15,965 nt of DNA from positions 1 to 15,965 of the forward strand of contig CALHHQ010000368.1 of assembly GCA_938030645.1 (NCBI GenBank). The letters are read 5' to 3'. The notes beneath the pieces were generated by a model. It saw nothing but the letters and a program-made list of their open reading frames with translations. It made no database searches and was not told the origin of the DNA. Of the stretch, positions 1-7,486 are shown one piece after another. Position numbers and translations under genes: made by a program. How positions within the stretch are numbered: the stretch's first letter is position 1; each line of letters opens with the position of its first letter. This DNA is from an uncultured Rhizobiaceae group bacterium (GTDB lineage Bacteria > Pseudomonadota > Alphaproteobacteria > Rhizobiales > Rhizobiaceae).

Positions 1-1
1 A

Positions 2-832
2 ACAGGCATCGATTGTTTCGATTTCTGGGCGCGAGAGCTAATCGACACAGGCTATCTGCACAATCATGCACGTATGTGGTTTGCCAGTATTTGGATCTTC
101 ACTTTGCGGCTTCCATGGCAATTGGGCGCTGATTTCTTCTATCGCCATTTGATGGACGGTGACCCCGCGTCCAACACGCTGTCGTGGCGTTGGGTTGGAG
201 GGTTGCACACAAAAGGCAAACACTATCTGGCGCGGGCGGACAATATCGAACGGTTCACCAATGGACGATTTCAACCAAGTGGGCTGGTCAGTGACGCCCT
301 GCCCTTGTGGGAAGAAGAAGAGTTTGAAAGCGTGCCGATCAATTGGTTCAACGGTGTTCAAAACGAAGAGCGTTACGGTCTTTTGATTACGGAAGAAGAT
401 ATGAATGTGGAAAGTCTCCCGCTGAAGGGTAGGCCCGCTTCAATTTTGGGCCTCTTGGCCACAGAAAGACGCTCATCGTTCAAAGTAGGACAACATGCTT
501 TGAGCTTTGCAGCAGCAGGCATGGAAGATGCTTTGGCACGCGCTACAGATCATTTTGAATGCGACAGCGATGAAAGCGATGACGATTGGACCTCTGCACT
601 TCTCAAATGGGCAGATGATAACGATCTTAAAACAATTGTAACCGCGCGTGCGCCAGTGGGCCCGGTTCAAGAACAATTGCAAGTCGCCATCCCGCACTTG
701 CTCAAATCGGGCATCAATCTGATCCAAGTGTCCAGATCTTATGATCAATTGTGCTGGCCCCATGCAAACAGAGGCTTTTTTAAATTGAAGAAGAAAATTC
801 CCCAATTGGTTCAAGATTTATCATTGGCCTAA
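2..832 (+). CDS. Photolyase/cryptochrome-like FAD-binding protein, C-terminal part (5' truncated by window edge)
   Basis: The frame is open from base 2, so the gene enters from outside the window; 276 residues are visible. The first ~75 residues carry the hallmark of the DNA photolyase FAD-binding domain (PF03441): a WARELIDTGYLHNHARMWFA-like stretch, then LPWQLGADFF, DGDPASNTLSWRWVGG and a KxYLARADNIERFT segment. These line the FAD pocket and the end of the helical domain in the family. About 200 further residues follow the point where ordinary photolyases end. They include an acidic patch (CDSDESDDD) and a segment resembling an alpha/beta fold (LKTIVTARAPVGPVQEQL). The family suggests light-dependent DNA repair or blue-light sensing; which one cannot be decided without the N-terminus. 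The extension could be a displaced Rossmann-like domain, which is inference. The next gene starts 130 bases downstream after two small hairpins. Confidence 0.8.
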   Translation, partial: TGIDCFDFWARELIDTGYLHNHARMWFASIWIFTLRLPWQLGADFFYRHLMDGDPASNTLSWRWVGGLHTKGKHYLARADNIERFTNGRFQPSGLVSDALPLWEEEEFESVPINWFNGVQNEERYGLLITEEDMNVESLPLKGRPASILGLLATERRSSFKVGQHALSFAAAGMEDALARATDHFECDSDESDDDWTSALLKWADDNDLKTIVTARAPVGPVQEQLQVAIPHLLKSGINLIQVSRSYDQLCWPHANRGFFKLKKKIPQLVQDLSLA

Positions 833-853
833 CGTGATCCGGTTTGTCGCAGA

Positions 854-891
854 CTGAATTGCATTCAGAATCTTCAATTGCCATGCAATTG
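854..891. other. Two tandem hairpins behind the photolyase-like gene
   Basis: CTGAAT-TGC-ATTCAG (854-868, 6-bp stem) is followed by CAATTGC-CAT-GCAATTG (875-891, 7-bp stem). They start 22 bases after the stop codon of the upstream gene. Neither is followed by a T-run, so a rho-independent terminator is not convincing. They may act as an mRNA 3'-end or protein-binding palindrome. Confidence 0.3.
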
Positions 892-962
892 CCATTAATC
901 AACTTTACCTAGCGTAATACACCGACAATGATCGAATTAAGATTGTCTCCATAGGAATATTT

Positions 963-1319
963 ATGACCCGAATTTCGAAAATCATCACTGCTATCCTTGC
1001 TACTCAAATTGTTGTTGCACCTGCTGCAACCGCCGAGGAACTCACCCAAGATCAGGTTGTTGACACAATGGTTGGCAAGCCCATCACGACACGCAGTTTT
1101 GGTGTGAAAGTGAATTTGCGATTTGAAAAAAATGGCGACCTGACGGCTAAGTCATTTATCGGCGACTACAAAGGTAAATGGGTGCGTGGCAAAGGCAACC
1201 AGATTTGCAGCACGTTCGATTCTGGCCCTGCTAAAGGCACCCAGTGCAACACGTATACCAAGATGGGCCCCAACAAATACCGCACCTCATCGGGCACGAG
1301 TTTTGTTGTAAACCAATAG
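963..1319 (+). CDS. Small exported protein of unknown function
   Basis: 118 residues. The start ATG at 963 is preceded by AGGA in cataggaatattt, a reasonable ribosome site. Residues 1-24 form a classical Sec signal peptide: a basic start (MTRISK), a hydrophobic core (IITAILATQIVV) and a likely AxA-type cut after PAATA. The mature part (~94 residues) is basic and rich in Thr, Lys and Gly, with two cysteines (NQIC, GTQC) that could pair in the periplasm. Its pattern of short beta-strand-like repeats (LRFEKNGDLTA, GKWVRGKGNQIC, NKYRTSSGTSF) resembles small lipocalin-like periplasmic proteins common in alphaproteobacteria, but I do not recognise a named family. It lies alone between the photolyase-like gene and the aminotransferase (148-base gap). 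Function unknown. Confidence 0.75.
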   Translation: MTRISKIITAILATQIVVAPAATAEELTQDQVVDTMVGKPITTRSFGVKVNLRFEKNGDLTAKSFIGDYKGKWVRGKGNQICSTFDSGPAKGTQCNTYTKMGPNKYRTSSGTSFVVNQ

Positions 1320-1467
1320 ATCGGCGTTGCGTCGTTCAATTGGAAGCACCCTATTGGTCGACAGCCGCTGGCAGAAGAAGTCATGACGCTTTGAATCATT
1401 TGTGGGTTGGCGCTCACAGGTTTGGGTGGCAAGCTATGAGCAATTGACCACCCATCGATTGTTTTAA

Positions 1468-2694
1468 ATGCCCACTTTTGAATTCAGTTCCGTTCTGTCC
1501 GACGCGGCATCCTTTGCTGCAAAACCTTTCGCAGGCTATCCCCCTCATCACTTCGTTGGTGGAAACATAGATGAGCCAACAGTTCCTGCAGATGCACTTG
1601 CAGAAGCTGTGGGCAATGTCATTCGCACTCACGGCCATGCTTTGGGCAAATATGGGATGGACAGCGGTCCACAGGGCTATCTGCCCCTGCGAGAAACCAT
1701 TGCTGATTATCTAGAACGTCGCGCTGGTATGACAGTTTCTCCTGACGAAATTCTCATGACCAGCGGATCGCTTCAAGCGATGGACCTGATCAACAAAGCG
1801 CTGCTGAATAAGGGTGATGTGGTTTTGGTTGAGGCTGCCAATTATGCAGGTACGCTGACAAAACTTGATGCTCTTGGCGTTGAATATATTGGCATCCCGC
1901 TTGACGAAAACGGTATGCGTATGGATGCGCTCGAACAAAGCCTATCCAATCTTCAAGCGCAGGGCCGCAAGCCGAAATACATATTTACAATTCCGACCAT
2001 TCAAAATCCAACAGGCAGCATCATGCCCGTTGAACGCCGCAAAGAAATGCTCGCACTGTCAAAGCAATACGATGTGCCAATTTTCGAAGATGATTGCTAT
2101 GCTGATCTCGCATTTTCAGGCGAACGACCACCAGCCATTCATGCTCTGGATGATGACAACCGCGTGGTTTACTGCGGCACATTTTCCAAATCTATCGCTC
2201 CCGCTTTACGGGTGGGTTATCTGGTCGCCCCATGGCCGTTAATGGGTCACATTCTTCCACTGAAAACTGATGCCGGAAGTGGTGCGTTGGAACAAATGGT
2301 ATTGGCTGAGTTTCTGCCAGATAAATTCGACGCTCACGTCTCTGGCCTGATGCCCATGTTGGAAGAAAAGGCCAATGTCCTATGTTCTTCGCTCGATGAA
2401 CATTTTGGTGCGATTGCTGAATATGAAAAGCCAGTTGGTGGTATTTATCTATGGGTCACCCTACCCGATACAATAGATACAGACCGCTTGTTCCACCTGG
2501 CACTTCAGAAAGGCGTTGAGATCAATCCCGGTTCACAATGGACCGTTGACGGTGCTGCAAACAAACACCGCATGCGGATATGCTTCGGCCATCCATCAGT
2601 CCACAGCATACGCGAAGGCATCGCGCAACTCGCGCAAGTTTGCTTTGAAGAATTCGGCCTGCCCATCCGAAGCGGAAATATCGAGCGAACGTAA
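1468..2694 (+). CDS. PLP-dependent aminotransferase, class I/II (2-aminoadipate/valine-pyruvate type)
   Basis: 408 residues, a full-length fold type I aminotransferase without an N-terminal GntR domain. Visible landmarks: YGMDSGPQGYLPLRETIADYL (about 62-82, the MocR/LysN-type substrate loop); LMTSGSLQAMDLINKALLNKGDVVLVE (97-122, cofactor phosphate region); TIPTIQNPTG with Asn180 contacting the PLP ring; FEDDCYADL (207-214) with the PLP-binding Asp and Tyr; GTFSKSIAPALRVGY with Schiff-base Lys241; Arg248 in the same motif. It probably moves an amino group between an amino acid and a 2-oxo acid in the cytoplasm; the substrate cannot be read from sequence. It ends 47 bases before the duplicated tRNA fragment, so it is the last backbone gene on the left of the island. 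It would originally have been convergent with the tRNA-Ala gene. Confidence 0.88.
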   Translation: MPTFEFSSVLSDAASFAAKPFAGYPPHHFVGGNIDEPTVPADALAEAVGNVIRTHGHALGKYGMDSGPQGYLPLRETIADYLERRAGMTVSPDEILMTSGSLQAMDLINKALLNKGDVVLVEAANYAGTLTKLDALGVEYIGIPLDENGMRMDALEQSLSNLQAQGRKPKYIFTIPTIQNPTGSIMPVERRKEMLALSKQYDVPIFEDDCYADLAFSGERPPAIHALDDDNRVVYCGTFSKSIAPALRVGYLVAPWPLMGHILPLKTDAGSGALEQMVLAEFLPDKFDAHVSGLMPMLEEKANVLCSSLDEHFGAIAEYEKPVGGIYLWVTLPDTIDTDRLFHLALQKGVEINPGSQWTVDGAANKHRMRICFGHPSVHSIREGIAQLAQVCFEEFGLPIRSGNIERT

Positions 2695-2741
2695 GCAAGA
2701 GCCTGTCGCCAAAATGCTTCCAATCTCGATGTGGGAACAAA

Positions 2742-2787
2742 TGGTGGAGCTAAGCGGAACCGAACCGCTGACCTCTTGCATGCCATG
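2742..2787 (-). repeat. Left attachment-site copy: 3' fragment of tRNA-Ala
   Basis: This 46-bp stretch matches 13701-13746 at 45 of 46 positions and lies in the same orientation. It equals nucleotides 31-76 of the tRNA-Ala gene, from the anticodon loop to the encoded CCA. The 5' part of a tRNA is absent: the match stops abruptly at ...CCATG and continues as unrelated sequence. The one difference (C at 2760 against T at 13719) corresponds to tRNA position 58, an almost invariant A in working tRNAs, so this copy is not a functional tRNA. Most simply it is the host 3' end displaced when an element integrated in the anticodon loop. Confidence 0.9.
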
Positions 2788-2933
2788 GTAGAAATTACTT
2801 TGTTCGGAACTTCGGCAAAACCAACCAAAATTCAATCAAACGAGAACTGATTGCAGGTCTAAATTTCGACCTGCTGGTTGATTGTATCGTGCGATTTCGT
2901 AAAGTTTCGTGAGACTTGGTTGATTTTGGGGAC

Positions 2934-2951
2934 GGTGACCGAGAGGTGACC
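2934..2951 (+). repeat. Left candidate arm-type site: paired GGTGACC
   Basis: Two GGTGACC heptamers start at 2934 and 2945, 11 bp apart (about one helical turn), 147 bases inside the left attachment repeat. The same pair with identical 11-bp spacing occurs at 13591/13602 near the right end. Such pairs on both sides of the crossover are how tyrosine integrases or excisionases bind; the assignment is inference. Confidence 0.5.
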
Positions 2952-3062
2952 CTGCCCTACTAATCGGGGAAAAAAGATCGATGATCTTCAAATCGAGATG
3001 GGTGCTTCTCATCTCTATTTTAAAAAATCGGGACACTAGATATTCGCAAGTGTATGAAGTGT

Positions 3063-3091
3063 TTGAAGTACGAATCCCGATATTGAATAAT
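3063..3091 (+). promoter_or_regulatory. Candidate sigma-70 promoter for the lasso operon
   Basis: TTGAAG (3063-3068), 17-base spacer, AATAAT (3086-3091). The -10 matches TATAAT at 5 of 6 positions and the -35 matches TTGACA at 4 of 6. Predicted transcription start is about 3098, some 36 bases before the first gene. The near-repeat GTATGAAGTGTTTGAAGTAC overlapping the -35 could be a regulator site. Confidence 0.42.
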
Positions 3092-3133
3092 CTCCTCATT
3101 GCCAATGCCATCTAACCCAGTTGGACTACTTAA

Positions 3134-4840
3134 GTGTACGGAATCCACAAAACCATTCTCGAGACCGTAAGACGGATTGGATATATTCGATCCGCAGCTA
3201 TATCCGTATCACTTGCTGTAATTGGTGCCACCGAAGGTGTGGCATTGATCTTGTTGACCAGCGTTTTCGGACAGTTTTCCGAACCCCAGTCATCATTGGA
3301 AATATTTGCGAACATTGGCTCCTATTTCAATGGGACAATCGGCATTCCCGGATTGCTCGTCGTTTTCTTGATCATAGTGGGAGTTCAACAGATAACGGAG
3401 TATCTCTCCAAACGAGAAGTCGCAAAACACGCAGCCATTTATTTGCAGGAAACACGGATTGAACTACTTCAAGCAATGCAATCAGCGCGCTGGGAATTTG
3501 TAGCCAGGCAAGAAGTAAGTAAGCTTAGATATGCATACACGGAACTACCGCAAATTATGGCCGATACAAACGACCTAATTATGCGTCTATTAGTTTCGGG
3601 AATCGTCACTTTTGTTGCTTTCTGTTTCCTCTTTCAAATTGAGCCATATTTCGCAACAGCCGTCCTGATTGCACTCTTTGTGCTGGGAAGCGTATTTCTT
3701 CGATTAGATCATCGATTAAAGGTGAACATCGAAGTGCTGATAAAGAGCCAAAAACAATATCTTCACCGTTTGGAACAAATCGTTTCAACGCTAAAAATTG
3801 TCAAATTGACTGACACCAATGGCGCGCTATCCAACAACCTTCGAAATGCAGCTGTCGAGCATAGCGATAAAATCTATAGCAGTTGGAACCTGAACCAAAA
3901 ATTCATTGCTGGATATAAATATACTTTGGCTCTGTTAATGGCTGGATTTTTGTTCTGGGCTCATCAGATGGAAATGGAATCCATCAGGATATTGATCCTA
4001 CTTGCGATCTTGGCGCGCGCAATGCCTCGAGCTAATATGTTTCAATCTAGCCTGCGAAGATTGGTCACGACGACACCATATTTCGAGGAATTCGATAACC
4101 TGGTCGAGGACCTTCTGAAAAATAGAGAAGTAAGTTCTGAGGATCATTTTAAACCCGAAGAGCCTCTCCATACCATCAACGCTGAAGGACTGAAGTTTGG
4201 CTACAGGGACGGACAACCCATATTGGACGGCGTCTCCATAAACATAAAGAAAGGGGAAGCAGTCGGAATCTCTGGACTTTCTGGTGCGGGCAAAACCACT
4301 TTGTGTAACATCCTAATCGGTTTGCTTTCCCCAAATTCAGGAACAGTCAGTCTGAACGGTAATCCAATTCATGAATCGGAGATGTATCGCCTAAGATGCA
4401 AAGTCGCATACGTTGATCAATCAGAACTCGTTTTTGGAGGAACACTGCGAGAAAATTTGCTCTTGGGCAGCACTCCTATAAGCGATGAAGAAATCATGAG
4501 CGTATTCAGGGAACTTCGCCTCGATGAAATTGTGGAACAACGTCCTGAAGGTCTGGACAGTCAAATATTAGGACATGGTCAAGCATTATCAGGCGGGCAA
4601 CGACAACGGATTGCCATTGCCAGGGCCCTATTGTCAGATAAACAGTTCATGGTCTTGGACGAGTTTTCCAGTGCTTTGGAAGGACGCGACCAAAAACTTG
4701 TTTTGGATGCAATATTTAGAAGACGTGAAACCTTTGCTGTTCTAATAATCAGTCACAGAAATGAAGTTTTGAGCAGATTAGATCGCAGGTTTATCCTGAA
4801 AGATGGGAAACTCATGGACGTCAAACCCGAGCCTATATAG
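3134..4840 (+). CDS. ABC exporter (permease-ATPase half transporter) of the lasso-peptide locus, D protein
   Basis: 568 residues, GTG start. The N-terminal half (about 20-320) has hydrophobic segments near 22-45, 71-86, 152-170, 173-190, 262-276 and 284-295, fitting a six-helix exporter membrane domain. The C-terminal half is a nucleotide-binding domain: Walker A SGLSGAGKTT (380-389), Q-loop in AYVDQSE (Gln429), signature LSGGQRQR (485-492), Walker B FMVLDE (505-510, catalytic Glu510), H-loop His541. The usual LDEATSAL is LDEFSSAL here. It resembles McjD-type exporters, which pump the mature peptide out and confer self-immunity; that role is inferred from the neighbouring B, C and A genes. 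It is the first gene of the operon, 73-75 bases before the peptidase. No peptidase C39 domain is present, as expected since B2 removes the leader. Confidence 0.88.
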   Translation: MYGIHKTILETVRRIGYIRSAAISVSLAVIGATEGVALILLTSVFGQFSEPQSSLEIFANIGSYFNGTIGIPGLLVVFLIIVGVQQITEYLSKREVAKHAAIYLQETRIELLQAMQSARWEFVARQEVSKLRYAYTELPQIMADTNDLIMRLLVSGIVTFVAFCFLFQIEPYFATAVLIALFVLGSVFLRLDHRLKVNIEVLIKSQKQYLHRLEQIVSTLKIVKLTDTNGALSNNLRNAAVEHSDKIYSSWNLNQKFIAGYKYTLALLMAGFLFWAHQMEMESIRILILLAILARAMPRANMFQSSLRRLVTTTPYFEEFDNLVEDLLKNREVSSEDHFKPEEPLHTINAEGLKFGYRDGQPILDGVSINIKKGEAVGISGLSGAGKTTLCNILIGLLSPNSGTVSLNGNPIHESEMYRLRCKVAYVDQSELVFGGTLRENLLLGSTPISDEEIMSVFRELRLDEIVEQRPEGLDSQILGHGQALSGGQRQRIAIARALLSDKQFMVLDEFSSALEGRDQKLVLDAIFRRRETFAVLIISHRNEVLSRLDRRFILKDGKLMDVKPEPI

Positions 4841-4915
4841 ATATTTAGGTGGTTTCTTTTAAAAATGCGCACCTATTGCAGCTCAGCCAAACATTGATGA
4901 GAAGGATCAGTTGTG

Positions 4916-5353
4916 ATGAATATCGATCTGAATAGATTTCTGATCTGGCTCCAGATAGCTGAAGCAGGCATGAAAGCACCTATTCTACGCATAACACTTT
5001 TCTGCTCTCATCGAGCCGCTATGCGAATGTCCCGAATGAAAGTGTTTATGCTGTTCGGCTCGTTGGGAGCGACAAGTCAAAATGCCGATCTAATAACTGC
5101 TGACATCACAAGTTTAGATAAAATTGTCCGAGGCACCGTATTCAAGATGTTTGGAGATAACCAATGTCTCCTGCGCTCGTTAGTGTTGCAATCCATGCTC
5201 ACTTCTCGCGGGGTCACAGCCAGCCTGAAAATTGGTGTTGATTGCAAAGCAGAATTTTCAGCACACGCTTGGATCGAAGTGAATGGGAAACCCACTAACG
5301 ATCGCGACACTTCTCCAAACGAGTTCACCACCTTCAAAGGTTTCAGCTTATGA
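4916..5353 (+). CDS. Lasso peptide leader peptidase, B2 protein (transglutaminase-like, McjB C-domain type)
   Basis: 145 residues. AAGGA at 4902-4906 sits nine bases before ATG 4916; a GTG at 4913 would add one residue. The protein is the stand-alone cysteine protease of split lasso systems (PF13471). The Cys-His-Asp triad is readable: Cys84 in GDNQCLLRSLVLQSML, His117 in AHAWIEVNGK and Asp129 in PTNDRD. The spacing of 33 and 12 residues is close to that in McjB. The typical helix after Cys and the LKIGVD strand are present. The enzyme cuts the precursor after the leader, before core Gly1, using ATP-independent thiol chemistry, with the PqqD-like B1 protein (8448-8768) presenting the leader. 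The N-terminal 75 residues are helical and basic. The cyclase gene starts 13 bases after the stop. Confidence 0.9.
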   Translation: MNIDLNRFLIWLQIAEAGMKAPILRITLFCSHRAAMRMSRMKVFMLFGSLGATSQNADLITADITSLDKIVRGTVFKMFGDNQCLLRSLVLQSMLTSRGVTASLKIGVDCKAEFSAHAWIEVNGKPTNDRDTSPNEFTTFKGFSL

Positions 5354-5366
5354 GTCGACAACCTTA

Positions 5367-7256
5367 ATGGCTTGGATATGCGGATGCTTTGGGTTTGATG
5401 TAGGGCAACCATGTGGAGAGAAGCTGGATCAAGTTGAGCGATCCCTTTCGAAACGCGCACCCAACAAATTCCTTCGATATCAGAATGATAAAATTGATTT
5501 TCGAGGAAATTTATCTGGAAACCTAAGAGCGGAAACGAGGACGGAGCAAGGGCGACCCAAATTTCATAATCATGATTTCATAATTGTGGCAGATGCACGC
5601 CTTGATAACCGCGAGGAAATGATTGGTTCTTTTGGTTTCCCAGTCCCTTTTCACAAAAATTGCACCGATGACGCCATAATTTTGGCAGCCTACAAGAAGT
5701 GGGGAGAGAGCTGCCTACACCGAATTCAAGGAGATTATGCATTTGCGATATATGACCGAGCCAAAGGTGAGGTGTTTGTAGCAAGAGATCCTTTGGGCAT
5801 GCGTTCGATTGCTTATCACCAATCGAATTCTCATTTCATCTTTTCATCTGATGCGCGATCGATCTTTGAGTTCTCACCGGAACTCTTTGAGATTAACATC
5901 GAAAGGTTGCTAGATTTTCAAGTCGAAATCTTAGAAGGAGCAGATCTAGAATCCACCTTTTACAAAAACGTCTTTCGGGTTCCTCCAGGTCATTTTCTTA
6001 AAGTGAATGTTGAAAATGCGAAACTAAAACGGTGGTTTGCGCCGCCACAAGATGAACTGTTAAACTTCCGTGACCCACGCGAATACACAGAAGCATTCAT
6101 ATCACTGTTCCAAAAGTCGGTTAAATCAAAATTGCGCGGTCAAACTAAGATTGGTGCCATGTTGAGTGGAGGATTGGATTCTAGTTCCGTCGTTCACGAG
6201 GCCGCGAGGCAGATGCACGAAAATGCGGGCTCTGCGCTGAAAACTTACTCGGCAATTGATAGTTCGAATCCAGACTGCATCGAAACAAATTATGTCATGG
6301 AAGCAAATCGGATCACGAATATTGATGCAACGTTCATTGATGTTAAATCCGCTTTCGAAGAAATTCCTGGATTGTTCGAAGACGCATATGAGCTGCGAGA
6401 GCCCTTCGATTTTCACATGACCATGATTAGAGCCATTTACAAGAAAGCATCCCTCGATGGAGTGAACGCAGTGCTAGATGGCGTTGGAGGCGACGCATTG
6501 TTTCTTCCCGGGAATCCCGCCAGGCATTATCTCAAACGCGGGCAACCGCTCACAGCGTGGAAGGTTTTGCAGGAAACGAGAAAAGCTGGAGTGAGAAATC
6601 GTCAGAGCAGTGCTCTAGGGCAATATTTAACTGCTCTTGTGGCCGATACTCTCCCCTCAAACCCAAGCTCCGCTTTTAGAAAGACTTTGATCAAAGTTCG
6701 AGCAATGAAGATAATTCGAAAATATAGCATCAGCAGTGAACTTGCTGAACAAGGAAACCTATCAGATCGTTTGGAGCGTTTTTACTCTCATAGAACGAGT
6801 GAACCTTCCGCCAATCCTGTGGTTGAGTCTTGGATGAAAATTCAACACACTTTCAACGTCGTAGGCAGGGAGCGATATAATAGGGTTGCTTGTGACTACG
6901 GCATTGAAACGCTGGACCCCTATTTTGATATGGATTTAGTGCGATTTTGCTGCCGTTTACCTTACAAGCAAAAAGTCGATCAAGGGCTGTCAAAATTCCT
7001 TCTACGACAGGTCTTGAAGAATAAAATAGGGGACAAAATCATAAATAGAAACACTCGTCAGCATTTAGGCCACAAATTTAACAAAGTGTTGGTAAATAGA
7101 ATTTGTATGGCGTCGAAAATCGGAGATCGGAGCTTAGATCGTGACGAGAGCAACGGGTTTTTGAAAGTAAATATTGACCCCGCTAATTGTTTGATCAAAG
7201 ATGAAATTACAAGGCAAAATGCTTTAGCTTTGGATATTTGGGCACATAAGGGTTGA
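5367..7256 (+). CDS. Lasso macrolactam synthetase, C protein (asparagine-synthetase-like cyclase)
   Basis: 629 residues from ATG 5367. The frame is open further upstream but there it only overlaps the peptidase gene. N-terminal class II glutaminase-like domain: ICGCFGF (4-10), IIVADARLDNREEM, RIQGDYAFAIYDRAKGEVFVARDPLGMRS. C-terminal Asn-synthase domain: PP-loop SGGLDSS (267-273) and DGVGGDALF, which binds Mg/pyrophosphate. The enzyme adenylates the side-chain carboxylate of the ring Asp/Glu and joins it to the alpha-amine of Gly1. In true glutaminases Cys2 becomes the N-terminal nucleophile. Here the first Cys is residue 5, so ammonia release is probably lost, as known for McjC-type cyclases. 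The precursor gene follows after 47 bases. Length is typical. Confidence 0.92.
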   Translation: MAWICGCFGFDVGQPCGEKLDQVERSLSKRAPNKFLRYQNDKIDFRGNLSGNLRAETRTEQGRPKFHNHDFIIVADARLDNREEMIGSFGFPVPFHKNCTDDAIILAAYKKWGESCLHRIQGDYAFAIYDRAKGEVFVARDPLGMRSIAYHQSNSHFIFSSDARSIFEFSPELFEINIERLLDFQVEILEGADLESTFYKNVFRVPPGHFLKVNVENAKLKRWFAPPQDELLNFRDPREYTEAFISLFQKSVKSKLRGQTKIGAMLSGGLDSSSVVHEAARQMHENAGSALKTYSAIDSSNPDCIETNYVMEANRITNIDATFIDVKSAFEEIPGLFEDAYELREPFDFHMTMIRAIYKKASLDGVNAVLDGVGGDALFLPGNPARHYLKRGQPLTAWKVLQETRKAGVRNRQSSALGQYLTALVADTLPSNPSSAFRKTLIKVRAMKIIRKYSISSELAEQGNLSDRLERFYSHRTSEPSANPVVESWMKIQHTFNVVGRERYNRVACDYGIETLDPYFDMDLVRFCCRLPYKQKVDQGLSKFLLRQVLKNKIGDKIINRNTRQHLGHKFNKVLVNRICMASKIGDRSLDRDESNGFLKVNIDPANCLIKDEITRQNALALDIWAHKG

Positions 7257-7286
7257 TTGACAATTAATAAGCTTCTGTCCTGTATG
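7257..7286 (+). promoter_or_regulatory. Candidate internal promoter ahead of the precursor gene
   Basis: A perfect -35 hexamer TTGACA (7257-7262) directly follows the cyclase stop codon and continues as ATTAATAAG, strikingly like the -35 region of the E. coli trp promoter. The -10 is poor: TGTATG (7281-7286) at 18 bases, or CTGTAT at 17. Extra transcription of the precursor relative to its enzymes would make sense because it is consumed stoichiometrically, but the weak -10 keeps this tentative. Confidence 0.35.
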
Positions 7287-7303
7287 GAAGATGAGAGTAA
7301 ATC

Positions 7304-7450
7304 ATGAGCGTGAATGTGGAAAAGCCAAAAAACTACGAAAAACCGTTACTTGTGACCTATGGAAAACTGACTCAACTAACCACTGCAGGAAGCGGTCAAG
7401 CTGCCGAGGGCAATGGTGGCAACTCTACTGATCCTCTTCGCAAACCGTGA
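7304..7450 (+). CDS. Lasso peptide precursor, A protein
   Basis: 48 residues, ATG at 7304 with GAGAG about seven bases upstream. The leader (residues 1-28) has the RRE-binding signature YEKPLL (YxxPxL, 11-16) followed by VTYGKL and then LTTA. Thr27 is at -2 of the predicted cut, the position B2 peptidases require. Predicted core, residues 29-48: GSGQAAEGNGGNSTDPLRKP. Gly1 would be the ring amine and Glu7 the ring acid, giving a 7-residue macrolactam; the only other acid, Asp15, is too far away. The tail (8-20) has no aromatic residue, so any steric plug must be Asn, Leu, Arg or Lys. It lies between the cyclase and the kinase, an unusual interior place for an A gene. Identification rests on leader motif, size and neighbours; the product has not been seen. 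Confidence 0.85.
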   Translation: MSVNVEKPKNYEKPLLVTYGKLTQLTTAGSGQAAEGNGGNSTDPLRKP

Positions 7451-7486
7451 TTTGGATTAAGAGCCAATCAAGATAGAATATTGGAA

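Larger units (their letters stand above)
2788..3133. other. Left end of island: non-coding leader with hairpins, arm-type repeats and promoter
   Basis: No convincing gene lies in these 346 bases. Visible elements: an inverted repeat GCAGGTC/GACCTGC around 2854-2875; paired GGTGACC heptamers (2934-2951); a hairpin AAGATC-GAT-GATCTT (2974-2988); a hairpin GAGATG/CATCTC (2995-3015) followed by TATTTTAAAAAA, which could be a weak terminator insulating the operon; and a candidate promoter at 3063-3091. The minus-strand reading frame across 2836-3111 has no recognisable protein features. Confidence 0.5.

Noticed and set aside
2742..2787. A second tRNA-Ala gene at the left boundary
   Set aside because: Only nucleotides 31-76 are present; D-arm and acceptor 5' strand are missing and position 58 is changed, so it is a fragment.
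2836..3111. Minus-strand 91-residue reading frame left of the exporter
   Set aside because: No motif, no ribosome site, and it spans hairpins, the GGTGACC pair and the candidate promoter, so the region looks non-coding.
4841..4915. Terminator between exporter and peptidase genes (TAGGTG ... CACCTA)
   Set aside because: The 6-bp stem encloses an 18-base loop with no T-run, and the genes otherwise look like one operon.
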